64,000 nucleotides of DNA from Myxocyprinus asiaticus (taxonomy: Eukaryota > Chordata > Actinopteri > Cypriniformes > Catostomidae). The notes beneath the pieces were generated by a model, which saw only the letters and a program-made list of their open reading frames with translations, was not told where the DNA came from and ran no database searches. The DNA lies in NCBI RefSeq assembly GCF_019703515.2, contig NC_059362.1, positions 27,735,826-27,799,825 of the forward strand. Reading direction: 5' to 3'. Shown piece by piece: positions 22,108 to 34,216 of the stretch. The translations under genes were made by a program, and so were the position numbers. Each line of letters begins with the position of its first letter. The first letter of the stretch is position 1.

Positions 22108-22640
22108 ATACTGTTAATTATACAAGGGACCTTTTTATGAAAATATTGAGTGCACAAATTTTAGTTTATGATTAGTTTTTCATCATTTGGTCACATTTAA
22201 GCTTTTAAAAAAAATACTAACTCTGTGTTTTCTATCAATAAATGTCTTTAAATTGCATGATATATTGTTACATGTTTATTGTTTACATACATAATTTGTA
22301 CTGTTTACATGTATTTACATTGGAATGTAGAACAAGTGCTAAAACGGTACTGTCTCTTTAAGAATAGTGGCAGTTCAGTGAGCGTTTCACAGGATTGTTT
22401 TGGTTGAGCACACATTAACAAGGGAATTAACGAGTATCACATCCGAGCTATGTACGATAAGACTTAAATTTCTTTTTTTTGTTTTTGGACAACAACAACT
22501 GACTGAAAAGACAAGGTGTAATAAGATACATTATTTGATGACAAATAAATTGCGTGGATCTCGTCTTTGGACATTCCATTCCATTGAACAATTCTGTAGG
22601 GCTTTACTGGTTGTTTAGATCAGTGTTACAATCAGAAATA
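22108..22640. repeat. Dispersed repeat X, copy 1
   Basis: Shares ordered blocks with 47487-49170: ATTATACAAGGGACCTT, ATATTGTTACA, GTTTACATACATAATTTGTA, GTACTGTCTCTTTAAGAATAG, TTTTGGTTGAGC and ATTAACGAG. Family unknown. No coding region is evident. Confidence 0.65.
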
Positions 22641-22689
22641 GTTAATAATTATTTCTGTAGTTATTAATTAATATTTAAATTAATTAATT

Positions 22690-23007
22690 GGATCTAACTC
22701 ATTAAAACCTCATATGGTGCTCCAGTAAATGTAGTGTGCTACATTTAGGAGCAAGTTTGGTTATTAGCAATAATTAATAATTATCAAAGATAATTATTAA
22801 TTATTAAAATCAATAGAACATTGATGAGAATCAATGTTAGCTTTTTAAAATCCTTTAAATCAACAATTATCAAAGATAATCGTTAATTGTTAACATCGAT
22901 GAAACATTAATTAAAATTAACACTAGCTTATTGATCATTCAAATTCAATCATCATAGATAATTATCAATTATCAAAAATCAATAGAATATTAATAAGGAT
23001 TAACATT
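22690..23007. repeat. AT-rich imperfect tandem repeats
   Basis: Three diverged units built on AATTATCAAAGATAAT, TCAATAGAACATT and AATCAATGTTAGC lie at about 22772, 22862 and 22945. They abut the putative primer-binding site at 23008, so they may be the leader of a retroelement on the minus strand. Confidence 0.5.
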
Positions 23008-23019
23008 GACGGGGCACCA
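23008..23019 (-). promoter_or_regulatory. Candidate retroelement primer-binding site
   Basis: The minus strand reads TGGTGCCCCGTC three bases after the LTR-like end at 23023. A TGG start just after an LTR is the usual form of a tRNA primer site. The tRNA was not identified. Confidence 0.4.
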
Positions 23020-23022
23020 CCC

Positions 23023-24389
23023 TGGAATTAGGGACTAATAACCAAATAGTAAAACAGTCTCAATATTAGATTGTTTTCTTAGGAAAATCGACATCCGAAG
23101 AATATCAAGGTTTGAATCCGAGCACTGACATCCCGTCAGCATGACACAGGTGTATGCAAAACAAACCAGAACACTTCTCTTTGTAATATAAACAAAGTTT
23201 ATTTATGCAGTAATATCAATTAATAATTAATACAATGCAGTCAATAAACTTCCGACTTACAACTACAAACTAAACAGTGATATGATTAGATATGGAAATA
23301 AAATAATCCTATAACACATTAGGTGTGTGTGTGTGTGTGATTAGTAAGATAGAGAAAGAGAGAGAGATGATTAAGTGACAGCCCTAAAGCCGATTTCGCG
23401 ATAGTGGGAGAGAAAGCAGCTGTGTTTATCACTCAGAGACGCGGTGGACGGCTCGTAAAAGTCCCGCGTTATTTGACTCTTTAATGGATGAACTCAGTTG
23501 CTGTCTCACCCGCGATGGCGAAATTGCACAACAGTCCAATTTGGTTGGACCACAATACAGCAAAACAAATTCTTGATAATTAATACCCTGAGTATTAATA
23601 ATGAGCGGGCATGGCGATCCGTAAACTGTACAAGCAAAAACCTTGAAACACAAGAATAACACACTATAATATTCTATCTCTGCCCAGACGTAAACTTCTT
23701 ACTTGAATCGCATGAGGACACAGGTAGAATGTGTTTTCCTCCGTCTTTTAACTCTGACCCGGTTCCTTGAGGCTCGGGTGATGACGGGAGGCCGTTTCCT
23801 CGCTCTGTCGGCGGGCAGTACGGCTGTTGATTCTCGGCGGGCTGGCGGAGAACTCAGAAACGTCGACTTGATTGAAGATGGAAGAGAAATCTTTAATCTC
23901 TTCACTTCTGTAGGCAAACGGATGAAGATGCGAATTGCTCGGCAGTCTCCTTCGGATCCATTAGAGTGTTCGGTTGAACACAGAGTAATCTCAACTCGTC
24001 CAGCGAGATGGAGATTGTATGGCCACAGTTTCAAGTCGGACGTTACTTCATTGTGCCATGAGGTTGCACCTGAGAGCAGCAAAGAGCTACGTCTATATTT
24101 GGTGAACAAAGTCGCTGGAAGTAAATTCTGGAAGCATTTCAGAGGTATTTCAACTCCTGATGATGTCATGTTTGAGGGACGTTCTGTTGTGTGCCTCATC
24201 CAATAGGAGTTGAGAGTTCGATCCTTTAGTGAGCAAGGCTTCATGGATTTGTAGTCTGTTTTGAACTCCCTTTGTTTGATTTTGGCGCGATTTTTATCAG
24301 TAAGATTTACGACTTGGAAGGTGGGGGCTTGAGTTAGGTTTTGTATTAGGCCTGCCTTTGTCTTCTATCTGAATACATGAGGCCCAACA
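23023..24389 (-). mobile_element. LTR-like segment (solo LTR plus leader)
   Basis: On the minus strand it begins TGTTGGGCCTCATG at 24389 and ends CCCTAATTCCA at 23023, that is TG...CA. An AATAAA-type signal (ATAAATAAAC, about 23195-23205) is followed by a GT-rich stretch, giving a possible U3-R-U5 order. A GC-rich part at 23400-24250 has overlapping open frames on both strands (181 codons minus, 167 codons plus) that I take as non-coding U3. No second copy of this LTR is in the window and no gag/pol adjoins it. Confidence 0.45.
23323..23338. repeat. (GT)n microsatellite
   Basis: Eight GT units inside the LTR-like segment. Confidence 0.85.
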
Positions 24390-27300
24390 ATTCAAACCAA
24401 AAATTTGCACTCAACACACAGTGAAAGGATCTGGGAGCTGAACAACTTCGCCACTATACTACTAAATCACTGGTGATCGAAATCTGAAAATATACCACCC
24501 AGTGGCTTATCACAGACTTTTCAGTCACATAGAAATCAATTTGGTCACATATGCAAGTGATTTACTCACATTGCAAAGGGTTGCACAATTTAAGAATCGT
24601 ATCAGGCTTGTTGAAATGACCACGATTGATCAGAAAATCAATATATTTTTACTCAGCCCTATTATTGAAAGGGAGCAAACCTGAGAGGCTGTCTGTGTAA
24701 CATTGTTAATAAAAGTGTTTGCTGGTCTGTATCAGCCATATGATGACTCACTGTTTTGTTTTGCATTAGAGTCATAAGCTTGCTTACTCCAGGGTAAAAT
24801 TAGAAGGGTGTGCATACGTTGATACTTATTGATTGGTATGCTTGTGCAAAATGCAAAATTCTTTGGTGACATTGATGTTTAAAGCTATTTCTGGATGTTG
24901 TTGTTTTTTTCTTTTTAGTCCCAACAATGCAGGTTCAGCTTCTCTTCATTCATTTTCAAATCAATAAAATGTTACTTCCCATTACAAGGGAACTCTTCCC
25001 ATTTCTGCTTAACTGACAAGGAAAGACTGTCCTCAGTTCAGTATACCTGAACTCGCATTTCATGCTGAAAATGGCCAGATCCATGGTTAATTTTCCTGCA
25101 GGTGCCATTTTGATAATAGCCATACAATTGCAGACAGGGTACATCTGCTTTCCATTCAGCTTATAAATGTTCTCGTTTACCATGGTATGTTTGCCTTTCT
25201 TCCAGTTTTTCTTTGCCCTTTTCATAAGATTTAAAGTCAACACAAAATCCTCATAGATACAGTAAAGCCACAGTCGAGGCTTTTGGAGATCTTTAGATGT
25301 CTTTAGATCTAGCTCTTTCATGGATGTCTCTCCCAGGAAATGTGAGCAAAAAGTGAGAGGAAGGCTAAAGAATAAGTGTGAGAAAAGTTTCTAGTGCCTC
25401 TACTTTATGAGACAAGGACAGCTTTTCGCTAAAGCTTAGCGAGAGATGAAAATATGCTGCTTTTCTGCATTGCCCTGTGCATTGTTTTTATTTCCTCAGC
25501 ATTGAGTGGTAATTAAATAACCTTTTTAAATGTAAAAGTGTAGGAGGTTTGATTTACCACCTTAAAGATTGTCATCTTAAACTATCTAATCAAGAAGTAA
25601 TTATAAAACATTATGAAATAATGTTTAAAAGGACTTTTACAGTAGATTGTAATTTTGTATTTGATATAATACATTTAAGGTTGACTCAAATGTCTGTATG
25701 AGAATGTTACAATATTATGACTAATTCAGAGATTATAATTAATATAATTTAAAGGTGTAATATTCATGTTTATGTTGCACTGACACCTTGCATTGTAAAT
25801 GCAGCATCACACAAAAACAGAAGTTCTCAGTTATCAGTGTCATTGGGAAAAATGCAGTATTCACAGTCAGCCATGTTTTATTAATTCTGTGAGTGAAAGC
25901 GTCCAATTACAGGGCATCACTGAGTTCAAAAGTGACCATTATTCACAGCCTAATCTCATGAAAATTAAGTGACCTTGTTGCCAATTTTGCAAAATGAAAT
26001 TCTGCAGTTCCTTACATGTTGCGCAGCAATTCCAAGGTAAAATTTCAACTTTATGCTAACTTGGTGCTAAAAGTGAGTTACATTACAGGTTTTTAAGGTT
26101 AATGCTCTATGGAGTTTTAAATAAACAAAATCTACCTCCCTACCCTAAACCTAAAACCTTAACCTAATTGATAGTGTCATAAAAAGCAAATGTGACATGA
26201 AAAACTCAGTTACACAACATTTTGCGGTGCTACTATGACATTTACAGCTAATTTGTTGACTTCTGTGCTCGTATCCAGGTCCTGGATCCAAGTTAAGCTA
26301 CCATGCAGTTGGATTGCACATGAACAAGCTTGTAAGTGTAATTGGTTATGTAATGCAAATGTTAATTGTTGAATATTCAACTAGTGTTATGATCTCAACA
26401 TGGCGGCGCTTATGAATGTGTGCCCAGCACCGTATGTTGAATAAAGCAGATTTATCTGACTAGAGACTTCATCTCATGTGAGTACATCATTTTAGACATA
26501 TTTCAGAAAAACAATTCTACTGTTGCTATTTCTTTCTGCTCAAAAGTGCAGCAATTAGCAACAACAACAAAAAACAAAAAAAGGAAAAATTGAGTGTACT
26601 TTTGAATACTTTCAGTAAATTCAGCTGCTGCATTTTTTATCTTTAGACACATTATAAGGCTTTTCATAACGTTAGCTTAGTGGTCCCGTTGCTTTGAGGG
26701 GTGAAGGCTGTTCCAGAGCAAGAGAGCCCGAGGGGCCTCTCTCATCATCAAAGTACTCTGGGAACTGACAACACTTTGGCCAATCTCTAGGGTTTCAGTG
26801 GCAGTTTATGGAAGTACAGCCACCAAGAACAGCAAGCCAGGCAAAGCTGTCACTGGCAGACATCTCACTCCCTGTGAATTGACCCAGCTATGTGAGTCTG
26901 GGCCACTGCATTAAAACAACAAAGAGGTAAGCAAATTATTTTCACAATCCCATGGGACTTGCATGAACTCGGGGTATTGTTGTACCTGACCAGTTAATGT
27001 TGCAGCCATGGAAATGGCATTTGATCATTTCCATACTCCACCTCTGATTATAATTTCATGGGGAATTGCAATTCAAAAACCTACTCAGAATACCATGTGT
27101 GCAGTTCTACCTAAAGTATTGTGCACTTACTGCCTCAAGCATAAAACCAAACTTGCAGTTATCCAACAGTAAAACCTTAAAAGGGTACGTTGAAAAACAA
27201 ATGTTGGTACAAAGAAATGACACATTCCCAATATATGCACATAATCAGAATAGGTAATACACAGAAACCAGTGCTTTCGGGAAATATGCACAGCGATTTG

Positions 27301-29186
27301 CATAGTATCATATCGAGCAGATATGAACTGTGCAATAGATTGACTTGAGTGGGAGTGGTAAAGACGCTTTCCTGCACCCACACTCCTCATGCTTCAGATT
27401 TTCTCATCAACTTTAGCAGCTCTGCGAGATTGCTGGGAGGAGCCCTAAAGGTGTCTCAGAAAATGCTTGTCAAGAGGAGGTTCTGTTTTGAAACCCATCT
27501 GCCAAATACCTCCGCCCGATATTCTCTTGGCACAATTAACTTCATATCAGACAGCCTCCTGCTGCAGTGAGCTAAAATTGCCAAACAATGGGGAACCAAA
27601 TTGATACATGGGTATGAGCATAATTAGACAGATGTTAGACTATGTGCTAATCTCTGCAGAAAATAAAGAGCTGATGGCACAAAGGCAAAAAAAAAAAAAA
27701 AAAATTGTTTTGTTTCCTGAAGTCTGAAAGCATCATTAGCCACGTTTCCACTATCAGGCCAAACGAGGCCATGCTAGGGCCAGTTACTGTACATCCCCAC
27801 TGTCACTTCTAGCTAGCTCCAGAGTCTGAAACTTTAGATTGAGCTTCCCTCTTGCTTGTGAAATGGGCGGGGTGTGTGACTTTGGCGCTTTAAGGGCGGG
27901 TCTTAGGGCAACACTGTGGGACTATTGGCTTGATGGTGGGAATGAAGATCGATTTTGGTCTAATGGCTCAAGAAACAAGGCTATTGGCTCCAGCTGGTCC
28001 TGGAGGCCTCACAAAACTGCATTTTGGACGTCTCCCTTATTTAACACACCCAATTCATAAAGCATTTTACTACTGAGTTGAATCATTTGTGTTTGGCCAA
28101 AGAAATTAGGAGATGATTACTTTGTATACTGGTAACAATTGTAATGCTGGATATGGTGTTTGTAGGGAAAAATGGCTACATTTCATTTAAAAAAGCCAGT
28201 TAACTTTTTTGATAGAGACATTGCATGTCGGGTATATTAGAACTCCTTGGTCTGTGTACTCGAGAATGCTCAGGGGCATTATCTGGTCCAACCTGAAAAA
28301 TAGATTTTTTTTTATTTTTTTTTTTGTTAAATTTTTTTTTTATTATTATTATTTTTATTTGAGCTAAAAAGAAAAGAAAAGAAGCACTATTTACGATACT
28401 AGTGTTGCTGATGTGAAATGTGTTATTTGAGTGCAATCTTGACCAGCAGATTTGGAGATTTCTGTTAAAGGATCTAAAGATCTAATTTGAGTTTTTAATG
28501 GCAATCTGAGTGTGTGTGTGGCTTCAAGAGAGCAAACATACATCTGTGTTGTACTTTATTCGTTTCTTTATATTAATTTTATATATTCAATTTTCCTTTT
28601 TATTTTATTTATTTTTTTACTTTTATGTTGTTTCTTGCTATGCATTATTATTTCCATTAAATCTTATTTTGTGTGCTGTATTGTTTTCTCAAGTTAGAAA
28701 GCTGTCTCCATTTCAATGTTATCAAAGTCACAGGACGATGTTGTGAAGCAGTGATTTTCCATTGTATTTGCTTTGTATAATAACACTTGTTGAATTTGTG
28801 ATAGTCAGCCGAAGTCAGACTGAGCGTTGAGAAAGACCCAACTAAGATTATTCAGTGAGCTAATTTTTTACCATCACTACTTCTCCTGCCTTCTGGTATA
28901 TTCCCCTGCTGCCTATGCCTAGCTCTTGGGCTGGTAGAAGAGTTAACAAAAAGCTGTTGATGTTGACTGGTTTTGTATATCTTCTGAAGGAGAGAGAGGT
29001 CTAGTGGGAGACTGGATTTAATAGTCCTAGCACTGTGATGATTTAAAATTCATTTGTTATAGTGGATGATCTAACACAGTCTTTCCCCGTTCAAGTAGAT
29101 AGGAGCTTTACTGTACTGTGTGACTAGAAGATGGCAGCCTCGAGGTGTTACAAATATGGCTACAGAGTGACCTGACCTAAGGGACT
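24390..29186. other. Intergenic DNA, mostly unrecognised
   Basis: No gene supported. A minus-strand open stretch at 24956-25321 (121 codons) has no recognisable domain. 25960-26280 includes CTACCCTAAACCTAAAACC and looks like an old dispersed repeat. 27741-28060 (CACGTTTCCACTATC, GGGCGGGGTGTGTGAC) has the look of a transposon relic with a GC-rich patch. Poly(A) at 27687-27704 and T-rich tracts at 28306-28360. Confidence 0.4.
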
Positions 29187-29320
29187 ATGGCCATTTACAC
29201 CTGTAATTAATATGCTTCTCAATTGCATCTTCTTTATGATTGTTTTTTGTTGAGGGGAGGGTCTCTGGTTTTGGGAACACATGTCAGACTACATACTTCA
29301 CTTTCAGTTAACATGCATTC
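29187..29320. mobile_element. Harbinger-like MITE fragment
   Basis: GCCATTTACACCTG followed by GAGGGGAGGGTCTCTGGTTT matches the left half of the family at 42722. The right end is not visible. Confidence 0.4.
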
Positions 29321-29634
29321 TCTGCTGTCCAGGAACCAGAAAACATATTTAATCAAGTGTTAATGTGTTAATTTTGACAGCCCTAATAAATATATCTAAC
29401 AGCATAGCAACACCTATGCTTGTATGCGCTCCCTGCAGAGGAACTGGAAAACATATTTAATCACTTGTAAACATGAATTTTGACATCCTTAATAAATATA
29501 TCTAACAGCAAAACAACAACATCTATGTTAGATCTACATTAAGCTAGTTAAACTACAGTCAAGCTACTCTTTTAAAAATAAGTTAGCTATACTACAAGAA
29601 ATAGCTTACTACATTGAAATATCTCTATATTATA

Positions 29635-29638
<4 letters not shown>

Positions 29639-29704
<66 letters not shown>
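29639..29704. repeat. (AT)n microsatellite
   Basis: About 30 AT units, nearly perfect. Confidence 0.95.
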
Positions 29705-29705
<1 letters not shown>

Positions 29706-30428
29706 TAATTCTGATTGCAGAATTCAATAATATAATCACCTGGTAGTTATATATTTAATTAGGGTGACATTCCCTTATGACAGTTAACCATGGATTTACT
29801 ACAGTAACCATAGTTAACAATGGTATTAGAAAAAAACATAGTAACAACAAAACACCATGGTTACTATATGGATACTACAATATTACTGTAGTAAATCATG
29901 GTAAATTGTATCAAACCATGGTTTCCACCAAAAACATTTACTAGAGTATTACTCTAGTTTAAACCATATTATCTGCCAAAAACAACCAAAGCAAAACATT
30001 ACGTTATTCAGTCATGATTAATACAATATTAATATAATGAGACCATTGTTAATTTCTGTAAGGGTTAAACAAACAGGGTGATAACACTACATTTAAAATA
30101 AATTTATACTTAATATACTGTACACTCATAAACTAGAAAACCCCCTTTTTTATACAACTGAATCCAAATATAGTGACAAATTAAATATATGGATTAAAAA
30201 AAAAGGCAAATACCTTTAATGCTGTGTGGGGCTCAGCTGAAATAGTAATCATTTATGTGCACTACTTCATTTACATGAACCGTCCAAAAGTCTCTAAAAT
30301 GCACTTAAAGGCCGGGTCAGGAAACAGATGCTAGAGCAGGGCTACTCAACTTCGGAAAGGTCAGGGGCTGCAAAGCTTGATCCCTGTACCCTCGAGAGTC
30401 ACACTTTTAATTTTATGATTATATATAC

Positions 30429-30434
<6 letters not shown>
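29705..30434. other. Intergenic DNA with CCATGGTTTAC-like short repeats
   Basis: ACCATGGTTTACTACAGTAAC-like motifs recur at 29785-29935 in both orientations. A hAT-like end CAGGGCTACTCAACT sits at 30337-30351 without a visible partner. Confidence 0.4.

Positions 30435-30490
<56 letters not shown>
30435..30490. repeat. (AT)n microsatellite
   Basis: About 27 AT units, directly abutting the foldback element. Confidence 0.95.
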
Positions 30491-30492
<2 letters not shown>

Positions 30493-30493
<1 letters not shown>

Positions 30494-31320
30494 ACCGATC
30501 AGCTACAACATTAAAACCACCTGCCTAATATTGTGTAGGTCCCCCTTGTGCTGCCAAAACAGTGCCAACCCACATCTCAGAATAGCTATTCTCCACAATT
30601 TTAAAGAGCGGTTATCTGAGTAACCATAGACTTTGTCAGTTCGAACCAGTCTGGCCATTTTCTGTTCACCTCTCTGATCAACAAGGCATTTCCATCCACA
30701 GAACTGCAGCTCACTGGATGTTTTTTTTGTTTTTGGTAAATTCTAGATACTGTTGTTCATGAAAATGCCAGGAGATCCACAAGTTACAGAAATACTCAAA
30801 CTCAAACTGGCAGCAATAATCATGCCACGGTCAGAATCACTGAGATCACATTTTTCCCCATTCTGATGGTTGATGTGAATATTAACTGAAGCTCCTGACC
30901 CATATCTGCATGATTTTATGCACTGCTGCCACACGATTGGCTGATTAGATAATTGCATGGATGTTTGTTGGTTCCAGATGGGCTGGTTTGAGTATTTCTG
31001 TAACTGCTGATCTCCTGGGATTTTCAATCACAACAGTATCTCGAATTTACTTTGAATGGTGCCAGAAATAAAAAACATCCATTTAGCGGCAGTTCTGTGG
31101 ATGGAAATGCCTTGTTGATGAGAGAGGTCAACAGAGAATGGCCAGACTGGTTCAAACTGACAAAGCCTACGGTAACTCACATAACCGCTCTGTACAATTG
31201 TGGTGAGAAGAATAGTATCTCAGAATACTATTCTGAGATGCGGGTTGGCACTGTTTTGGCAGCACGAGGGTGACCTACACAATATTAGGCAGGTGTTTTT
31301 AATGTTGTGGCTGATCGGTG
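30493..31320. mobile_element. Tc1-derived foldback element
   Basis: Ends are CACCGATCAGC and its inverse, in an AT-rich (TA) target. The arms are inverse matches of about 330 bp: CACCTGCCTAATATTGTGTA, GGCATTTCCATCCACAGAAC and CCAGGAGATCC each recur inverted in the right arm. The central unpaired part is about 150 bp (30830-30980). Confidence 0.8.
31052..31273 (+). pseudogene. Tc1-like transposase N-terminal fragment in foldback arm
   Basis: The frame encodes SGSSVDGNALLMREVNREWP and TALYNCGEKNSISE. From memory of fish Tc1 families this matches the reverse-frame or shadow reading of the N-terminal helix-turn-helix part, so the coding origin of the arm is probable. There is no catalytic domain. 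It is duplicated, inverted, in the left arm. Confidence 0.45.
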
Positions 31321-31334
31321 TATATATAAACTCA

Positions 31335-32776
31335 GTAAAAAAAATCCTCTCACTTTCAGCTGCTTTTATTTTCAGCAAACTTAACGTGTAAATATTTGTA
31401 TGAACATAAAAAGATTCAACAACTAAGACATAAACTGAACAAGTTTCACAGACATGTGACTAACAGAAATGGAATAATGTGTCCCTGAACAAAGGGGCAG
31501 GGGTGTCAAAATCAAAAGTAACAGTCAGTATCTGGTGAGGCCACCAGCTGCATTAAGTACTGCTGTGCATCTCCTCCTCATGGACTGCACCAGATTTGCC
31601 AGTTCTTGCTGTGAGATGTTACCCCACTCTTCTACCAAGGCACTTGCAAGTTCCTGGACATTTCTGGGGGGAATAGCCCTAGCCCTCACCCTCAGATCCA
31701 ACAGGTCCCAGACATGCTCAATGGGATTGAGATCCGGGCTCTTCGCTGACCATGGCAGAACACTGACATTCCTGTCTTGCAGGAAATCATGCACAGAATG
31801 AACAGTATGGCTGGTGGCATTGTCATGCTGGAGGGTACCACATGAGGGAGGAGGATGTCTTCCCTGTAACGCATAGCATTGAGATTGCCTGCAATGTCAA
31901 CAAGCGCAGTCCGATGATGCTATGACACACCGCCCTAGACCATGGCGGACCCTCCACCTCCAATTCGATCCCACTCCAGAGTACAGGCCTCGGTGTAATG
32001 CTCATTCCTTCGACGATAAATGCGAGTCTGACCATCACCCCTGGTGAGTCAAAACCACGACTCCTCTGTGAAGAGCACTTTTTGCCAGTCCTGTCTGGTC
32101 CAGCAAAGGTGGGTTTGTGCCCACAGGCAATGTTGTTGCCGGTGATGTCTGGTAAGGACCTGCCTTACAAAAGGTCTACAAGCCCTCAGTCCAGCCTCTC
32201 TCTGCCTATTGTGGACAGTCTGAGCATTGATGGAGGGATTCCTGGTGTAACTCACCAGGAGACTGGCTTGTTGCCATCCTGTACCTGTCCTGCAGGTGTG
32301 ATATTCGGATGTACCGATCCTGTGCAGGTGTTGTTACATGTGGTCTGCCACTGCGAGGACGATCAGCTGTCCTTCCTGTCTCCCTGTAGCGCTGTCTTAG
32401 GCATCTCACAGTACGGACATAGCAATTTATTACCCTGGCCACATCTGCAGTCCTCATGCCTCCATGCAGCATGCCTAAGCCACGTTCACGCAGATGAGCA
32501 GGAACCCTGGGCATCTTTCTTTTGGTGTTTTTCAGAGTCAGTAGAAAGGTCTCTTTAGTGTCCTAAGTTTTTATAACTGTGACCTTATTTGCCTACCGTC
32601 TGTAAGCTGTTAGTGCCTTAACGACCATTCCACAGGTGCATGTTCATTAATTGTTTATGGTTCATTGAACAAGCATGGAAAACATTGTTTAAACCCTTTA
32701 CAATAAAGGTCTGTAAAGTTATTTGGATTTTTACAAAATTATCTTTAAAATACAGTGTCCTGAAAAAGGGACATTT

Positions 32777-32782
<6 letters not shown>
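31335..32782 (-). mobile_element. Tc1/mariner element D, near full length
   Basis: Imperfect terminal repeats at about 31335-31370 and 32745-32782 share TTTCAG, and T/A-rich segments flank a decayed transposase on the minus strand. It abuts the foldback element on the left and an AT array on the right. Confidence 0.75.
31525..32514 (-). pseudogene. Tc1-like transposase, element D
   Basis: The start is MPRVPAHLRERGLGMLHGGM at 32514, followed by the helix-turn-helix region (ADVARVINCYVRTVRCLRQR) and a GRPHVTTPAQDR linker. A frameshift near 32210-32250 leads to HRQQHCLWAQTHL and VLFTEESWF, around the first catalytic aspartate position, here E-E-S. Another shift leads to [18 protein letters not shown] at about 31690-31750, the third acidic position, and the frame ends at 31525. 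Several frameshifts and stops make it a pseudogene. Confidence 0.85.
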
Positions 32783-32839
<57 letters not shown>

Positions 32840-32840
32840 C
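32779..32840. repeat. (AT)n microsatellite
   Basis: About 30 AT units between two Tc1 elements. TA is the Tc1 target. Confidence 0.95.
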
Positions 32841-33682
32841 ATTGGCGGAATAATGTACAGATTTTGCTGTTATGGAAATAAATTGTTACTTTTATTCAGG
32901 ACATTAATAACAAAATTGTGAATACAATTTGAAAAAAAAATTGCAGAACTTCTTAAACTACTTCAAAGTGCTCTCATAAAAAAATCCTCCATGTGCAGCA
33001 ATGATAGCTTTGCAGATCCTTGGCATTCTAGCTGTCAGTTTGTCCAGATACTCAGGTGACATTTCACCCTACGCTTCTTGTAGCACTTGCCATAGATGTG
33101 GCTGTCTTGTTGGGCACTTCTCACGCACCTTAGTCTTTGTTAGAGCCAGTTGTTTTTTGTCTTTGAAGACTGTAATGTACACCTTTGTATGGAATCTTCA
33201 GTTTTTTGGCAATTTCAAGCATTGTATAGCCTTCATTCCTCAAAACAATGATTGACTGATGAGTTTCTATTTTGCCATTTTTTACCTAATTTTGACCTCA
33301 AGACATGCCAGTCTATTGCATACTGTGGCAACTAAAAAACAAACACAAAGACAATGTTAAGCTTCATTTAACGAACCAAATAGCTTTCAACTGTGTTTGA
33401 TATAATGGCAAGTGATTTTCTAGTACCAAATTAGCAATTTAGCATGATTACTCAAGGATAAGGTGTTGGAGTGAAGGCTGCTGGAAATGGGGCCTGTCTA
33501 GATTTGATCAGAACTTTCTTCTTTTTTTTTCAAATAGTGATGGTGCTGTTTTTTTATATCAGTAATGTCCTGACTATACTTTGTGTTCAGTTGAATGCCA
33601 CTTTGGTGAATTAAAGTACCAGTTTCCTTCTGAAACAGCAAAATCTGTACATTATTCCAAACGTTTGGCCACCAGTGTATAT
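32840..33682 (-). mobile_element. Tc1/mariner element C, deletion derivative
   Basis: The left end CATTGGCGGAATAATGTACAG lacks ten bases (CCAAAAGTTT) found in other copies. The right end, inverted, is CACTGGTGGCCAAACGTTTG. Internal parts match element B at 18330-18480 and 18800-18900, with the middle missing between (join at about 33128-33136). Only scraps of transposase remain. Confidence 0.82.
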
Positions 33683-33729
33683 ATTATAAGTTAACATTTT
33701 TATAGTAAGAATGTTTGAATGTTAGTTAA

Positions 33730-34216
33730 TGGGATAGTTCACCTAAAATTTTTCTCATCATTTACTCACCTCCATGCCATCCCAGATGTGTATAACTTTC
33801 TTTCTTCTGCTAAAGACAAAAAAATATCTCAGCTCTGTGGATGAGAGACAGATCAATATTTAAGTCCTTGACTCTCAGATATGAAAGTGAAACTAAACAG
33901 ACGACACATGTGATTTACAGATGTGAGAGTGAAATTGGAGATTTATAGAAAAAAAAAAAAAGGACTTCAATATTAATTTCCCTGAAGACACAGAATTAAA
34001 CACTGGAGTCATATGGATTACATTTATGTTGCCTTTATGTGCTTTTTGGAGCTTCAAATTTCTGGCCACCATTCACTTGCATTGTTTGGAATTGAAATAT
34101 TCTTTTAAAAATCTTCATTTGTGTTCTGCTGAAGAAAGAAAGTCATACACATCTGGGATGGCATGAGAGTGAGTAAATTATATGAGAATTTTCATTTTTG
34201 GGTGAACTAACCCTTT
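33730..34216. mobile_element. MITE, GGGATAGTTCACC family, complete
   Basis: The inverted ends share about 90 bp: GGGATAGTTCACC, CATTTACTCACC and CCATCCCAGATGTGTAT. Non-coding, 487 bp. Other members are at 1385, 41610 and 43206. Confidence 0.75.

Noticed and set aside
23699..24244. Overlapping 167-codon (plus) and 181-codon (minus) frames
   Set aside because: They occupy the same GC-rich DNA on opposite strands, show no motifs, and lie within a candidate LTR, so they are more likely non-coding.
30328..30528. Tyr-Ile repeat frames over (AT)n arrays (also 32618-32842 and 41142-41387)
   Set aside because: They are simple translations of dinucleotide repeats.
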